In this document: piece by piece, positions 40,334 through 52,502 of the stretch
How positions within the stretch are numbered: position 1 is the stretch's first letter
Layout of the letters: each line of letters opens with the position of its first letter
Assembly: GCA_014529385.2 (NCBI GenBank)
Contig: CM043960.1
Span: forward strand, 23,622,396-23,686,395
Length of the DNA: 64,000 nucleotides
Reading direction: 5' to 3'
Source of the DNA: Adiantum capillus-veneris
Taxonomy: Eukaryota > Streptophyta > Polypodiopsida > Polypodiales > Pteridaceae
The notes under the pieces: generated by a model
The model's input: the letters and a program-made list of their open reading frames with translations, nothing else
What the model was told of the DNA's origin: nothing
Databases searched by the model: none
Made by a program: the position numbers and the translations under genes

Positions 40334-41141
40334 AGCTACAATGATATATTGAGCTTGGTTCTATAAGCAGGTGGATGTATTGGCCCAACAAGGTCTATAC
40401 CCCATTTTGCAAAAGCTCTAGCCCCCATCATTGGTCTTAAGGGCATGCTATCTACACCACTATATGCCTGTCATTAAGATTGCTCTTGCGGGCATGCTAT
40501 CTACACCACTATATGCCTGTCATTAAGATTGCTCTTGCGGTGGTTTTGCTAGAAAAGTGACCTCTAGCTAATCCAGCATGTGCTTGTTCTATAATGGGAA
40601 TATATTTGTTTTGCTTTGCACAAAGACGCAGATATTGATCTTTTTCTCTCTGATACAATTGATTTCCAATAAGATCATAATATCTTGCTTTAGTTTCAAT
40701 TGCTCTTTGGCGGCGTTTACTCATATTCTCAGAAAATGTTCGGCTTGATAAGTAAGCAACTAGATAGTTACTCCACTTAGGAACAAATGATATTTGGAAC
40801 AATGCCACATGAGGTATGGATGCTTGTTCTTGGCATTTAGGACAATTTTTAACAAATGAGTGAACATCTCTCCTCATAGTTGGCCAAAATACTCCAAGTC
40901 TCAAGATCCTTTGCATAGTTTGGTCTTCCTCAAAGTGAAGTCCTACTATGGTAATATGTGCTTGACTTAGATATTGGTTTTTCTCTTCAAAATTAATGCA
41001 CAAAATCAATATTCCATCCCGATTTCTTTTGTACAACCTTCCAACTAGTAATTGATACATAGCCGATTGCTCAATTAATCCAGTTGTAATAGAAAGTGGT
41101 ATTTGCAAATCCACTTGAGCAATGGTCATCAAGGATACCAT
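40334..41141 (-). pseudogene. Element B tandem H2C2 modules, second one broken
   Basis: The first module is intact (QAHITIVGLHFEEDQTM ... VKNCPKCQEQ). The spacer reads YLSSRTFSENMSKRRQRAIE. The second module retains its His pair (QAHAGLARGHFSS) but the Cys pair is missing: sequence jumps from AILMTGI to the pre-core segment, and a 49-bp unit is duplicated in tandem at 40441-40538, at the deletion point. A confirms that both modules were complete originally. Confidence 0.78.
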
Positions 41142-42603
41142 GTTTTCTGATCATCAAGGATACCATGTTTTCTGATCATCAAGGTACCATTTCAACGGAG
41201 AACAGATATGCATCTGGTAGATCATCGTCTATTCCCTTTGGTGGTTCTCCTATTATAATCCTTGACAAATGATCTGCTCTTTGATGAGTGGTGCCCTGTT
41301 TTATAACTACAGTGAAATCAAATTCCAACAAAATGATGAACCATCTCACTATTCTTTCTGTGTTGCATGTCTTGTTGACCAAGTACAATAAGACTTGGTG
41401 GTCCACAAAGAACACAAATTTGTTAGCAATTAGGTAATGTATATACTTTTATGGCATAGATCATCCCTAAGCCTTTCCTTTCTGTGGTTATGTAGTTTTT
41501 CTCTGCCATATTCAACTGTTTGCTAGCATAAGAAATAGGAAAGTCAAATTTCCCGTCTCCTGGTTGAGCTAGGATACACCCAATGGCAAAATTGGAAGCA
41601 TCTACATATATAAGGAATATCTTATTCCAAATCTGGTGCTTTCAATATTAGAGATGAAGTGAGAGCTTGCTTAAGCTTCATGAAGGATTCTTCACACTCA
41701 TCAGTCCATTCAAAGTGTGTAATCAACCTATAGATCGGTTTTGCAATTATAGCGTACATGTAAATGAATCGTTTGTAATATCCACAATGTCCCATGAAAG
41801 CTTGAACCCCTTTGACTGTTGTCGGTCTAGGCAAATCAGCAATCACATAAATATTACTCATATCAGTAGCTATGCCATTTTTAGACACTATATGTCCAAG
41901 GATTTTTCCTTGTCTACCCATAAATGTGCACTTTTCAGGATTTAAGCAAATATTATAAAGTCTATATTTTTTGAATACCTTTTCTAAGTGTTCAAAACGA
42001 TCAGCCCGGAGTAATGAATGTACACAAAATCATCCATATATACTTCCAAGAAATTTCGGAGATATTCTTTAAAAAGCATGGCTCATTAATCTTTGAAAGG
42101 TAGCCCAAATATTAGTTAACCCAAAAGGCATAACCCAATAGGCAAAAATACCCCAAAGGCAGTTTTATACTGATCTTTGGGGTCAACCAAAGTTGATCGT
42201 ATCCCAAAAATCCATCTAAAAAGCTGTAAGCTTCTTTTCCCGCGACTCGTTCTAGAACATGCTCAATGATTGAAAGAGGAAAGTTGTCTCTAACGGTAGC
42301 TACATTCACTTTCTTGAGATTGACACACACTCTTAATTTTCCATTTTTCTTGGGTACTACCACAACTGGAGACACCCAATCTGTGTGTTCAATTTTATAA
42401 ATGAATTTGGCTTCCTTGAGCTTTTCTATCTCTTCTTTGATCTTCCTAGAAAATGTCTCATTATAAATGTATGGCTTTTGTCTGCTTGGTTTCACATCAT
42501 CTCTCATAGGTATGGTATGTTGACAGATTTCTGGGTCAGCACCCTTGAGATCCTTATAAAACGAAGCAAAGATATCGTGGTATTCTTTCAGTAATATTAA
42601 CAA
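41142..42603 (-). pseudogene. Element B reverse transcriptase and RNase H
   Basis: Fragments in order: LLKEYHDIFASFYKDLKGAD and HTDWVSPVVVVPKKNGKLRV at 42603-42112, RT palm near 42040 with YMDDF (the catalytic Asp pair kept, unlike A), GKILGHIVSKNGIATDMSNI at 41921-41622, and RNase H C-half at 41415-41179 (VDHQVLLYLVNK, VIKQGTTHQRADHLSRI). Many frameshifts. It shows the uninterrupted site where G entered A. A 25-bp tandem duplication lies near 41132-41181. Confidence 0.82.
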
Positions 42604-43078
42604 AAGATCTTCTTCGTCTCCCGTCAGGTCATTTGCAATGTAGGCAGGTCTAGGCTCTTCTCTTGGTTCCGCCAGATATATCTTTTTTGTGTTTTTAGGT
42701 CCTTCGTAGGACTTTGTTTTTGTAGTTCCCTGATAGGTTGTTCGACTATGATTTTTTGGTCTTGGAGAGTATATTTCTTATAATGGGATGGAACACTCAT
42801 TACATCTTTACCTTCCTCCTCAGTGGTTTTCATTTTAGTTCTATATATCTCCTTTAGAGATTTCTTCAACTCTTGATACTTCTTTCTCCGTTCAACTCAT
42901 GTCATGGTTAAATTCTTGTTTTGGTAATTAGGTTTTGCTTGAGTTTCCTTCATTGTTTTTCTCGATGTTTTTGATATTTTCCGCTTTTCATTTAAAGGAT
43001 ATCTACCAGTATATGGAGGTTGTTGACCCAACAAGGGTTGAGGTCTTTCCATACCCATCGGTGGTCTTTGAGCTAGGT
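42604..43078 (-). pseudogene. Element B pre-RT segment fused by deletion to gag
   Basis: 42869-42624 encodes the pre-RT linker (KSLKEIYRTKMKTTEEEGKD), equal to A 13540-13775. Similarity continues to 43010 (equivalent to A 13915), then jumps to gag sequence equivalent to A 16451 (GMERPQPLLGQQP-type). About 2.5 kb including the first protease is thus deleted in B. Element C begins at 43079. Confidence 0.8.
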
Positions 43079-45265
43079 GTAAGGTCTCCAGCTGCCCTAG
43101 AAGAGGGATACCTATGTAAAATTTTAAGTCTAAATATCAATTTGGCAAAAGATGCTATTTTTAGCAGGTTTCAGTGATGAGATGTCATTTCTGAGTTGTG
43201 ATCCTTGTAGCATTTTAATTCTGGTCAAATTCGATTTTTGTGAAAAATTCCCAAAAATAGAAAGTTTTTGACCCCCTAATGGTCTAGGGTCGACCGGCTC
43301 GTCAAACTGTGCACTGATCCAGATTTCTTTAAAAATAGGTTCCGGACGTCGGAAGCTGCTATTTATGACAGGTAGTCGTATCCGTTACCTGCATGTCTAT
43401 CTTAAGTTAGCAAGTTTCAGAATTAAATTCGTAGTATAGATCAAGTTAGCATAAGATTAGCATTTTCTAAGGTATGTGTATGGCATGGATGTGCATATGG
43501 ATGTATGGGTATGCATGGTCATGGGTGTGCATGCATGGGCATATAACCCCATCATGTATGGCCATGGGTTATGTGTATAGGTAGCCTTGTGCCAAGTGTT
43601 GGGTCAAGTACAGGAATGTGGCATGGAGGCTAAGTATGGACTAGAAAGGTGTATCACTTAATTTAGGTAAAAGGGGACGCCTCTAGTGGTTAGTGAGAGG
43701 CTTGTGACACCTCTACTTCTTCTTTTGGCAAGAGGGGGCAATCTAGGGAGGTATGGGAATGCCTTGGCCATCAAGCAACCCTAGAAGTCTACATAAGGAG
43801 CATTCCCACCCAATTTTACACACAATTCCCAAGTCACTGCAAGGAAGTGCCGCTGCCATATCATTCTTTTGTGTAGCCTTTCTACATCACATAACACACA
43901 AAGGAGGACTTAATTGAGGGTAATTTAATTATATTTATGTTAATCCTATTGCTCCATAGTCTCTTTTCTCTAGAGGATTCCTATGTCGAGCTTAATTATG
44001 CTAGCTGGCTAAAACACTAAATAATTCTATTCTCTATTATATGTGGGGTATTGTCAATGGTTTCCATTCATTGATTGTATTCTAGTTTTGGGTTAAGGAG
44101 AACCTTGCTTCTTAAAGATAGTTAATTTTACTTTAATTAAGCATGAGTTTATGCATATAATCATCATTGCCAGTTATGCATGTTGTGCATAGTTATGTGT
44201 AAATCTCTTCACCTATGATTCTCTAAGATATGATGAGACTTTTTGTGCACCCGAATCGAGGATTAATCAAGGAATTAAACCCTTGATTTTCCCATGAAAT
44301 TTATGAGACTTCTTGCATACAAAAAAAAAAGATGTACAAGTAGGGTATTGTGTTGCGTTAGCAAATTGTGTATGAATCATCTATTATATTGGGTATTTTC
44401 ATGGTTATAGTCTACCATTGTATGTTATAATGATTCATGATTAGTACAGTAATCTTGATCTCATGCTGCATACGAAGGAAGCTTTGGTTATGATAATCTT
44501 AGGATGAGGTATGAGTTGTTAAGACATAATCATCTCGTGGCATTCTTGAGTTAGCTTGCATACTTGCAGTATGAAGGCTTGGCATTTAATCTAGCATTAT
44601 GTGTAAGAATAAGGTTAGTCCTTGTCCAATTTTCTCATTGGTTGTTGTGGGAATTACGCATAGTCTCTTGTTTCTCCGAAAGAACTAATCTTAGTAGTGA
44701 GATATGGCCCTCAAGAGACTATATCCGAAAGATTAGTTCTTTCTTCGAAAGAACTAATCTTAGTAGTGAGATATGGCCCTCAAGAGAACCCGGTTTGGTG
44801 GTGCTAACGGCCACGAGGCGGGAACTAGCAACATAGTGAACAACGGTAAAACACCGGTCAGAGAAGAAAATCCGGCCATCTCACGAGGCATCGAGGAGAA
44901 AGCTCATGAGGTTGGATGAATTTAATTTTCGTATATACATAAACATTGCATTACGATAACTTAGGAATGTTTAACTTCCCCAAACTATGTTGGAGATCCA
45001 ACTGAGACAACGGCATTGGTATCTTTTAAAGATTTTATTTAAATTTAAGTGGAAGTAAATAGGAAAGAAATGCTTTATGAAAAGACTGCTTGGAAGTAGG
45101 AAAGAATGGTTGGTAGGAAACACTATCTCAAGCAAGTTTCATTCATTATTCCAATGTTGATTTAGTCTGAACCCCCTACTGATCACAGTGCGGTAGCTCG
45201 TGAAGTTATTGCAGGAGCTAAATCCACGACTTTCTTTCTATGCGGTGGATATATCCATGGCTTGC
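43079..45265 (+). repeat. Element C 5' LTR (3' end deleted)
   Basis: Aligns with 48005 to about 50095. It ends abruptly at 45265, where the right copy continues but this one jumps into gag. Contains a duplication with a 15-bp-arm hairpin at 44729-44761 that is absent from the right LTR. Its TATA position reads TACATAAGG (43791), versus TATATAAGG in the right LTR (48701). Confidence 0.85.
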
Positions 45266-45925
45266 GAGATTAAGACTGCAGTGACTGAACGCTACTTACC
45301 GCCAGCTCATAGGGCCATCAAAATGAACGAGTTTTTCTCACTCAAGCAACTATCCTTGACTACAGAGGGATACTACTCCAAGTTCGTGACTTTGAAGAGA
45401 TATGCACCCAAGATGACCTTGGAACAACAAGTGGCCAGGTTCTGCCAAGGCCTCATTGAACCATTGAACAGTAGATTGGAAGCTCTTAGACCAACAACAT
45501 TGCAAGATGCTTTGTTAAGAGCCAAGCCATTAGCTGCGAAAATCATGAAAGTTGCTCAGGGCAGAAGAAATTACTTAGAGAAGAGGGCCATACAAAATAA
45601 CTGAGATAACAGACCGGCAAACCTTGCTTATCATGATCGTCCTATGGTAGCTACTTCAACCGCTATCGAATTTCCCAATGTGAGGTGTTATGACTGCCAA
45701 GAGTACGGCCACTACAGGAATAGATGTCCCAAGAAGACTCATGCATCCGGTGCAAATGCAGTACCTCTCAATGCCAATGGAAGAGGTCAACCGAACAATC
45801 TTGGAGGATGAGGAAGAGGAGGCAGAGGAAGAGGACGTGGTGCAGTTGCTAGGGCTAATGTTGCAATTGGACAACCGACTGTAGGTGATGAAATTCAGAT
45901 GAAAGGGCAGTGCTGCATGTTGCCA
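45266..45925 (+). pseudogene. Element C gag fragment
   Basis: Capsid-type sequence (AIKMNEFFSLKQLSLTTEGY, EQQVARFCQGLIEPLNSRLE) follows the deletion junction. After an in-frame TGA at 45602-45604 the frame continues to a CCHC knuckle (CYDCQEYGHYRNRC, about 45686-45726) and an RGR-rich stretch with another stop near 45810. Start codon and N-terminus are deleted. Confidence 0.75.
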
Positions 45926-46428
45926 TAGATAATCCTGGTGCTCGTCAGCAGTTTGCCATAATTCAAGCTCCTGGAATGCACCAAGGTGATAAATTTGAAT
46001 TTCTCATAGACTGTGGGAGTACGCATTCATTTCTATCTCCTAGATGCATGAGAAAGTTAAAGCTAAACCAGTGTCCTATAAATAGACTAGTAGTAGAACT
46101 AGCTAATGGGAAGGAAGTATTATCTCAACATTCCGCAGGCTTGGTAGATTTTGAATTAGGGGATTATACTACTTCTGCATAGTTCCGTACTTTACCATTA
46201 GGAATTTATGGTGGAATTTTAGGAATGGACTGGTTGAAAAAGAACCAAGCCCACATTCATTGTGCTCACGGAAACTTTATGTTCATAGATAACCTTGGGA
46301 ATGAAGTTCTAGTTCAAGGGAAAAATGGGATACCCAAGGCTCATTTAGTTAAAGCCAATAGACTTCTAAAGGTACTTAATAAGGGACAACATATTTACGC
46401 TGTGAAGCTTAACAAGGTGGGATTGAAC
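45910..46428 (+). pseudogene. Element C protease
   Basis: Active-site segment FLIDCGSTHSFLSPRCM (DCGS replacing DTG/DSG), then after a stop at about 46180 the ILGMDWLKKNQAHIHCAHG motif. Linker HLVKANRLLKVLNKGQHIYA follows. RT should come next, but sequence passes straight to the end of RNase H at about 46429. Confidence 0.78.
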
Positions 46429-47554
46429 TTCTTCAAGAGTACGATTTTGATATCAAGTACCGACGTGGGAAGGAAAATGTAGTTGTGGATGGACTCAATC
46501 GTAAGTCTTTCCTCAATGCTATCTCTATACCCAATAATCCTATTCTAGAAAGGATTAGAGAAGCTTCTTCAATGAACCAGAATATCAACGACTGTTAACC
46601 CAGATTCAACAAGGCGAAGGACCGAAAGCAACTTCTAGACCGACTAAAGACTATTCTCTTCAAGGGGAATTTCTTTATCTTGGTCAAAGACTTTATATAC
46701 CTAAGGATCCAGCACTAAAGAAAGAAATTTTATTTGAGGCTCATGATAGCCCGACTTCTGGACACCCAGGGTATGCAAAAACCTTGAATGCACTCAGAAG
46801 AAGTTATTTTTGGCCTGCAATGAAAGGTGATGTTCTTCTTTACGTAAAGCAGTGTTTATCTTGTCAGCAAATTAAAGCTGAACGAATCAAGCTTCCCGGG
46901 GAACTCAAACCTCTTGATATACCTCAAATGAAACGGGAGTGTATCAGTATGGACTTTGTCACCAGATTACCTTCTCTCAGAGGCTACGATTCTCTATTTG
47001 TGGTTGTTGATATGCTCACTAAGGTGGCTCACTTGATACCTGTCAAGACGACCTACAGTGCTTCTGACATTAGTAGGGTTTTCATCAAGGAAATCTTTAG
47101 ACTTCACGGTTTACCGAGAAGAATCGTCAGTGATAGAGATGCGAAGTTTACTTCAAAGTTTTGGACTTCTCTTTTCCAAGTAATTGGAACTCAGCTATGC
47201 TTTAGTACAGCATATCATCCTCAGACCGACGGGCAGACTGAAAGGGTGAACCAAGTAATCGAGGATATTCTTAGAGCTTACTATTCACAAGAGCCAAGGA
47301 GATGGATTCAATATCTTCCTTTAGTAGAAAATGCTTATAATTCTTTTGATCATAGAAGCATAGGAATGTCACCATTCAAGGCACTCTATGGACAAGAGTG
47401 TATAGCTCCACTGAAATTTTTTGATCCAACTATTAAAGTGGAATCCTCAAAGAAAATGTTAGAATACATGGAAGCACAGACTAGAGCAATTCGCAAGGAT
47501 ATTCAAGCAACTCAGGATAGACAAAAGCATTATGCAGACAAGAAAAGATCTTGA
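46429..47554 (+). pseudogene. Element C RNase H tail and integrase
   Basis: Begins EYDFDIKYRRGKENVVVDGL (end of RNase H). Integrase module 46730-47554 is largely open: H2C2 (FEAHDSPTSGHPGYAKTLNA, CLSCQQIK), core acids in ISMDFVTRLP, VSDRDAKFTSK and GQTERVNQV. The integrase core alone looks intact, but RT is deleted, so C could move only with proteins supplied in trans and lacks a primer site as well. Confidence 0.82.
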
Positions 47555-47973
47555 AAGAACTTTTAAGTTAGGGAATAAAGTATTTCTCAGGGTTAGACCC
47601 AAGAGGAGCAATCTATCCTTGGGAAAATTCAAGAAGCTTAGCCCAAGATATTGTGGACCTTATGAGATTGTAAAGGTTGTAAGTGACCAAGCTTACCTCA
47701 AACCTTAAAGTTCATGACGTTTTTCACATGAGTTTGCCTAAACCTTATATTCCCAATCCCGATCATCTTATCGATGCAGAACAAGTTGTTATTCCTACTC
47801 AAGGCGTTCTCGAGCTACAACCTGATTACATCATTGAGACGTGGGAAAGAAAACTAAGGAATAGGAACATTATCGAACATCTAGTCAAGTGGAAGGATTG
47901 TCCAAAAGAAGACGCAACATGGGAAGATCAACTAACACTTCAGAAGGATTACCCAAACTTACCCTTGAAATGA
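47555..47973 (+). pseudogene. Element C integrase C-terminus and chromodomain
   Basis: After a stop at about 47552 and frame changes: RYCGPYEIVKVVSDQAYL, then KVHDVFHMSLPKPYIPNPDH and a chromodomain (IETWERKLRNRNIIEHLVKW, DATWED), ending at 47973. Confirms C as a chromovirus of a lineage different from D. Confidence 0.8.
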
Positions 47974-48004
47974 GGGCATCTCAATTCTTTCACATTGGGT
48001 AGAA

Positions 48005-50329
48005 TGTAAGGTCTCCACCTGCCCTAGAAGAGGGATACCTATGTAAAATTTTAAGTATAAATATCAGTTTGGCAAAAGATGCTATTTTTAGCAAGTTTCA
48101 GTGATCAGATGTGTTTTTGAGTTGTGATCCTTGTAGAACTTATAATTCTGATCAAATTCAGTTTTTGTGAAAAATTCTCAAAAATAGAAAGTTTTTGACA
48201 CCCTGTATGGTCTAGGGTCGATCGGCTCGTCAAGCTATGCACCGACCCAGATTTCCTTAAAAATAGGGTTCAGATGTCGAAAGATGCTATTTATGGCAGG
48301 TAGTCGTATTCGGTACCTGTAGGTCTATCTTGAGTTAGCAAGTTTTAGAATTAAATTCGGGTTAGTATAGATCAAGTTAACCTAAGGTTAGCATTTTCTA
48401 AGGTATATGTATGGCATGGATGTGCATATGGATGTATGGGTATGCATGGGCATGTAACCCCATCATGTATGGCCATGGGTCATGTGTATAGGTAGCCTTG
48501 TGCCAAGTATTCGGTCAAGTATGGGAATGTGGCATGGAGGCTAAGTATGGACTAGAGAGGTGTATCACTTAATTTAGGTAAAAGGGGACACCTCTAGTGG
48601 TTAGTGAGAGGCTTTTGACAACTCTACTTCTTCTTTTGGCAAGAGGGGGCGAGCTAGGGAGGTATGGGCATGCCTTGGCCATCAAGCAACCCCAGAAGTC
48701 TATATAAGGAGCATTCCCACCCAGCTTTACACACAATTCCCAAGTCACTGCAAGGAAGTGCCGCTGCCAGATCATTCTTTTGTGAAGCCTTTCTACATCA
48801 CATAACACACAAAGGAGGCCTTAATTGAGGGTAATTTAATTATATTTATGTTAATCCTATTGCTCCATAGTCTCTTTTCTCTAGAGGATTCCTATGTCGA
48901 GCTTAATTATGCTAGTAGCTGGCTAAAACACTAAATAATTCTATTCTCTATTATATGTGGGGTATTGTCAATGGTTTCCATTCATTGATTGTATTCCGTT
49001 GTTGGGTTAAGGAGCACCTTGCTTCTTAAAGATAGTTAATTTTCCTTTAATTAAGCATGAGTCTATGCATATAATCATCATTGCCAGTTATGCATGATGA
49101 GCATAGTTATGTGTAAAGCTCTTCACTAATGATTCTCTAAGCACCCAAATTGAGGATTAATCATCGAATTAAACCTTTGATTTACCCATGAAATTAGGAC
49201 ATAATTATGAGACTTCTTGCATACAAAAAAAAAGATGAACAAGTAGGGTATTGTGTTGCTTTAGCAAATTGTGTATGAATCATCTATTATATTGGATATT
49301 TTCATGGTTATAGTCTACCATTGTACGCTATAATGATTCATTTAATTAGTATAGTAATCTTGATCTCATGTTGCATACGAAGGAAGCTTTTGTTATGATA
49401 ATCTTAGGATGAGGTATGAATTATTAAGACATAATCATCTTGTGGCATTTTTGAGTTAGCTTGCATATTTGTAGTATGAAGGCTTGGCATTTAATCTAGC
49501 ATTATGTGTAAGAATAAGGTTATTCCTTGTCCAGTTTTCTCATTGGTTGTTGTGGGAATTATGCATAGTCTCTTGTTTCTCTGAAAGAACAATCTTAGTA
49601 GTGAGATATGGCCCTCAAGAGAACCCGGTTTGGTGGTGCTAACGACCGCGAGGCGGGAACTAGCAACATGGTGAACAACGGTAAAGCACCAATGAGAGAA
49701 GAAAATCCGGCCATCTCACGAGGCATCAAGGAGGAAGCTCATGAGGTTGGATGAATTTAATTTTCGTATTTACATAAACATTGCATTACGATAACTTACG
49801 AATGTTTAAATTTCCCAAACTATGTTGGAAATCCAACTGAGACAACGGCATTGGTATCTTTTAAAGATTTTATTTAAATTTAAGTTGAAGTAAATAGGAA
49901 AGAAATGATTTATGGAAAGACTGCTTCGAGGTAGGAAAGAATGGTTGGTAGGAAAAACTAACTCAAGCAAGTTTCATTCATTATTCCAATGTTGATTTAG
50001 TCTGAACCCCCTACTGATCACAGTGCGGTAGCTCGTGAAGCTATCGTAGGATCTGAATCCATGACTGGCTTTCTTTGCAGTGGATATGTCCATGGCTTGC
50101 TTTCTATGCGGTGGATACATGATTTTTACCCGGAGAGTTACTCCATGAATTGGGTGGAATCATGGACTGGTTTTATGGGCGGCCAGTTGACAATGGGTGG
50201 AGTTAACACTCGCTGGAGGTCCTCACGACTCCAAGACATTGGAATTTTTAATGAAATATTGTTTGTTGAGTATTTTTCCTAGGAAAGATATGTTTTGGTG
50301 CCGATTTGACAATGTTTGAAGGGCTGTCT
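48005..50329 (+). repeat. Element C 3' LTR, part left of the CACTA insertion
   Basis: Matches the 5' LTR from TGTAAGGTCTCC onward, with a TATA box at 48701-48707 (TATATAA). Beyond about 50095 it extends past the deletion point of the 5' LTR and is cut by the CACTA element at 50330. A small local repeat of TTTCT(A/T)TGC(A/G)GTGGATA occurs near 50070-50117. Confidence 0.8.
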
Positions 50330-50341
50330 CACTACAAGAGG
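50330..50341 (+). repeat. CACTA left terminal inverted repeat
   Basis: CACTACAAGAGG, the inverse of 57949-57960. Flanked by TCT. Confidence 0.97.
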
Positions 50342-50398
50342 TTATGTGCTCTTGTGACGCTCTTAGCGACGGAAATACACTGGGTTTTTATAACCCCC

Positions 50399-50611
50399 GG
50401 CGTCGCTATAAGCGTCGCTAAAAGCGTCGCTACGAGAGCGTCGCTATATGCGTCGCTATAGGCGTCGCTATAGGCGTCGCTATATAGCGACGCTTATAGC
50501 GACGCTTATAGCGACGCTTATAGCGACGCTTATAGCGACGCTCTCACAGAAGAGTATAGCGACGCATATAGCGACGCTACAGAGCCATAAATAGCGACGC
50601 TTATAGCGACG
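50399..50611. repeat. CACTA subterminal repeat cluster, left end
   Basis: Seven copies of GCGTCGCT in one orientation, then nine of AGCGACGC in the other, spaced mostly 11-12 bp (unit TATAGCGACGCT). The switch near 50485 makes a large foldback. In En/Spm such motifs are the binding sites of TNPA. Assignment here is by position and analogy. Confidence 0.85.
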
Positions 50612-50967
50612 CCTGAGAGAATATTTTTTTGGTGGCAGGGCATTCAACCCATCAACCATATTGTACTTGATTCACTTTTTAAAAAAAGTGCAAAGGTAAA
50701 TAATAGACCCAAAATAGTCACCCACAAGACGCATTGTTTGCAAAATTGACAATTGTACACATCATAGACAAACTGAATTGATTGGCAAATGTAATAATGA
50801 CAATTGTACAACATCATAGGCATAAAGAATTGATTGGCAAAAGGAATTGCGGTGACAAATGTAATAATATACATGGTTCAAAAAGACGTATAAAATCCGT
50901 CTCATGATACATAAGCTATGAGAAACCCTAAACTAATGCTATCTAGCTACGGCTAAACTGACGTCGT

Positions 50968-52281
50968 CTAATCAGACGTCTCATCGCGTCCAAGCGGCGT
51001 ATCTGTCGGATTCTGCAAAAAAAGACAATAAGACAGTTTTCAGTAAGTATAAACATATAACGACATTTATAAAACAATACAAAAAATAAAAAAGAGTAAA
51101 CCGTAATACTAACCATGCCGCTGCGAGAACTGAGAATGTCCATCAGGGCGTTTAAGCCCTTCCTGCCTGCGTACTCGCGCTCGTACGGTGTGGGATCACG
51201 TCCTGTCATCGACCACTGTCAAAACATACAAAGATTTCATTATGTTAGAACTAAAAAACTCATAAACCCTAAACTATCGAACATGCATAAAGAGCAATGT
51301 GAAAAGACTTACAAAATCGGCCTCAAATGATGCCCATCCACCGCTCCCCAAGTGGTGCGAGCTCCCTGCCTCTACTCGCGCTCTGGCTGCATCTTTTTGT
51401 TGCTTCCACTTGTCGGGATTCTCGTGCGCTGCTTTCTTCGCATTCTTCCAATCTTCTTTGGCCAGCCAATCTGGCCTATTCCACCCATTCTTGATTGCTT
51501 TTTGCACTTCGGAACGCTTGTGTTTGCAGTATTCGCGCATTCGAATCTTCATCAGGTCTTCATTGAAGCGCTGATCCCGTGTTGGAACGGGAAACTCATC
51601 ATGAAGTATGCTGATGACTCTGTTTTTTAAATCACTTGGTACTTCACTCCATTTGTTTAGTATATAGTGTCTAAACAGCTGAGAGCAAAGACCACGCATG
51701 CGCGAGATCACCTTCTTGCCGTCATCATCCATGATGATGCCGCCGCTGATGTCGACGGAGTAAGGCAAGCCCTCTGGCCGGTGACGCGTGAACCTGGGTG
51801 TCCCGGCAGGGGTCTCTAGCGGCGTGTCGATGGGGGTACGGACGTCAGGTGTCTCCACCGGCGTCTGGGCCCCGAAGCGAGGAGTGTCGAGTGGGGTGGC
51901 TCCTGGCGGAGTAGGTAGAGGTGTGTAGCTTCTAGGAACAGTCAGCCGTGCAAAACCTGGCGTAGACGGTGATGCTGTGGCTGGTGTGGGGGCGGGCAAA
52001 GAAGGGGAGGGTAAAGAGCCTCGTCGAACACGAGGCGGTGTGGAGGCATCGGTGGCGGAATCCCCACAACAACCGCCACCGCCACCACTAGAGCGCCGGT
52101 GTCTAGAAGAGTGTGACGCTCGTCTCGTCGACGCCGAAGCTTCGGAGCGCGCCGAATGCTCCGAAAGAGAGGGAGATGCGGATGGTGTAGGAACGCGCGA
52201 TGATGCGCCAGAGCGATGACGCTCCACGTACCACTGTCTCTGCTGCGGTGACAAAGAAGAAAGAAACTCCTCATCATCCAT
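50968..52281 (-). CDS. TNPA-like protein of the CACTA element (three exons)
   Basis: Exons 52281-51313, 51215-51114 and 51012-50968, joined at GT-AG sites in phase 0, give 371 codons plus TAG. The ATG at 52281 follows a likely acceptor (TTTAATGCAG) in a 5' UTR intron. Residues 1-45 include FLSSLSPQQRQWYVERHRSG. A long Ser/Pro/Thr-rich region with repeated TP motifs follows to about residue 190. A conserved plant transposase (Ptta/En/Spm) region then runs through FRHYILNKWSEVPSDLKNRV, WNRPDWLAKEDWKNAKKAA, GGWASFEADF, joined to WSMTGRDPTPYEREYAG. By analogy with maize TNPA it should bind the subterminal repeats and assist excision. It may share a promoter with the upstream transposase gene. Confidence 0.85.
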
Positions 52282-52502
52282 ACCTGCATTAAACACACGA
52301 ATATTTAAACTTAATATTGAATGAATAGAGTAGACAATGACGCAAATACCATTAAATACAATGACGTAATGACGCATATAAATACAATGACGCAATGAAT
52401 CGAGTGGTAGAAGAGGCAAGTCGAAAACTCAGAATTTTCAATCAAAAGAGCTAGAGCTTTTACAGCACGGAGCAAAATTGTTCAAATACAATATTTGTGG
52501 CT

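Noticed and set aside
50399-50611. Possible CRISPR-like or satellite array
   Set aside because: Units of 11-12 bp without unique spacers, at the end of a CACTA element and mirrored at the other end; they are subterminal transposase-binding repeats.
51299-52219. Plus-strand frames of 80-92 codons opposite the TNPA-like gene
   Set aside because: Antisense shadows of the spliced minus-strand gene, which has the domain content and splice sites.
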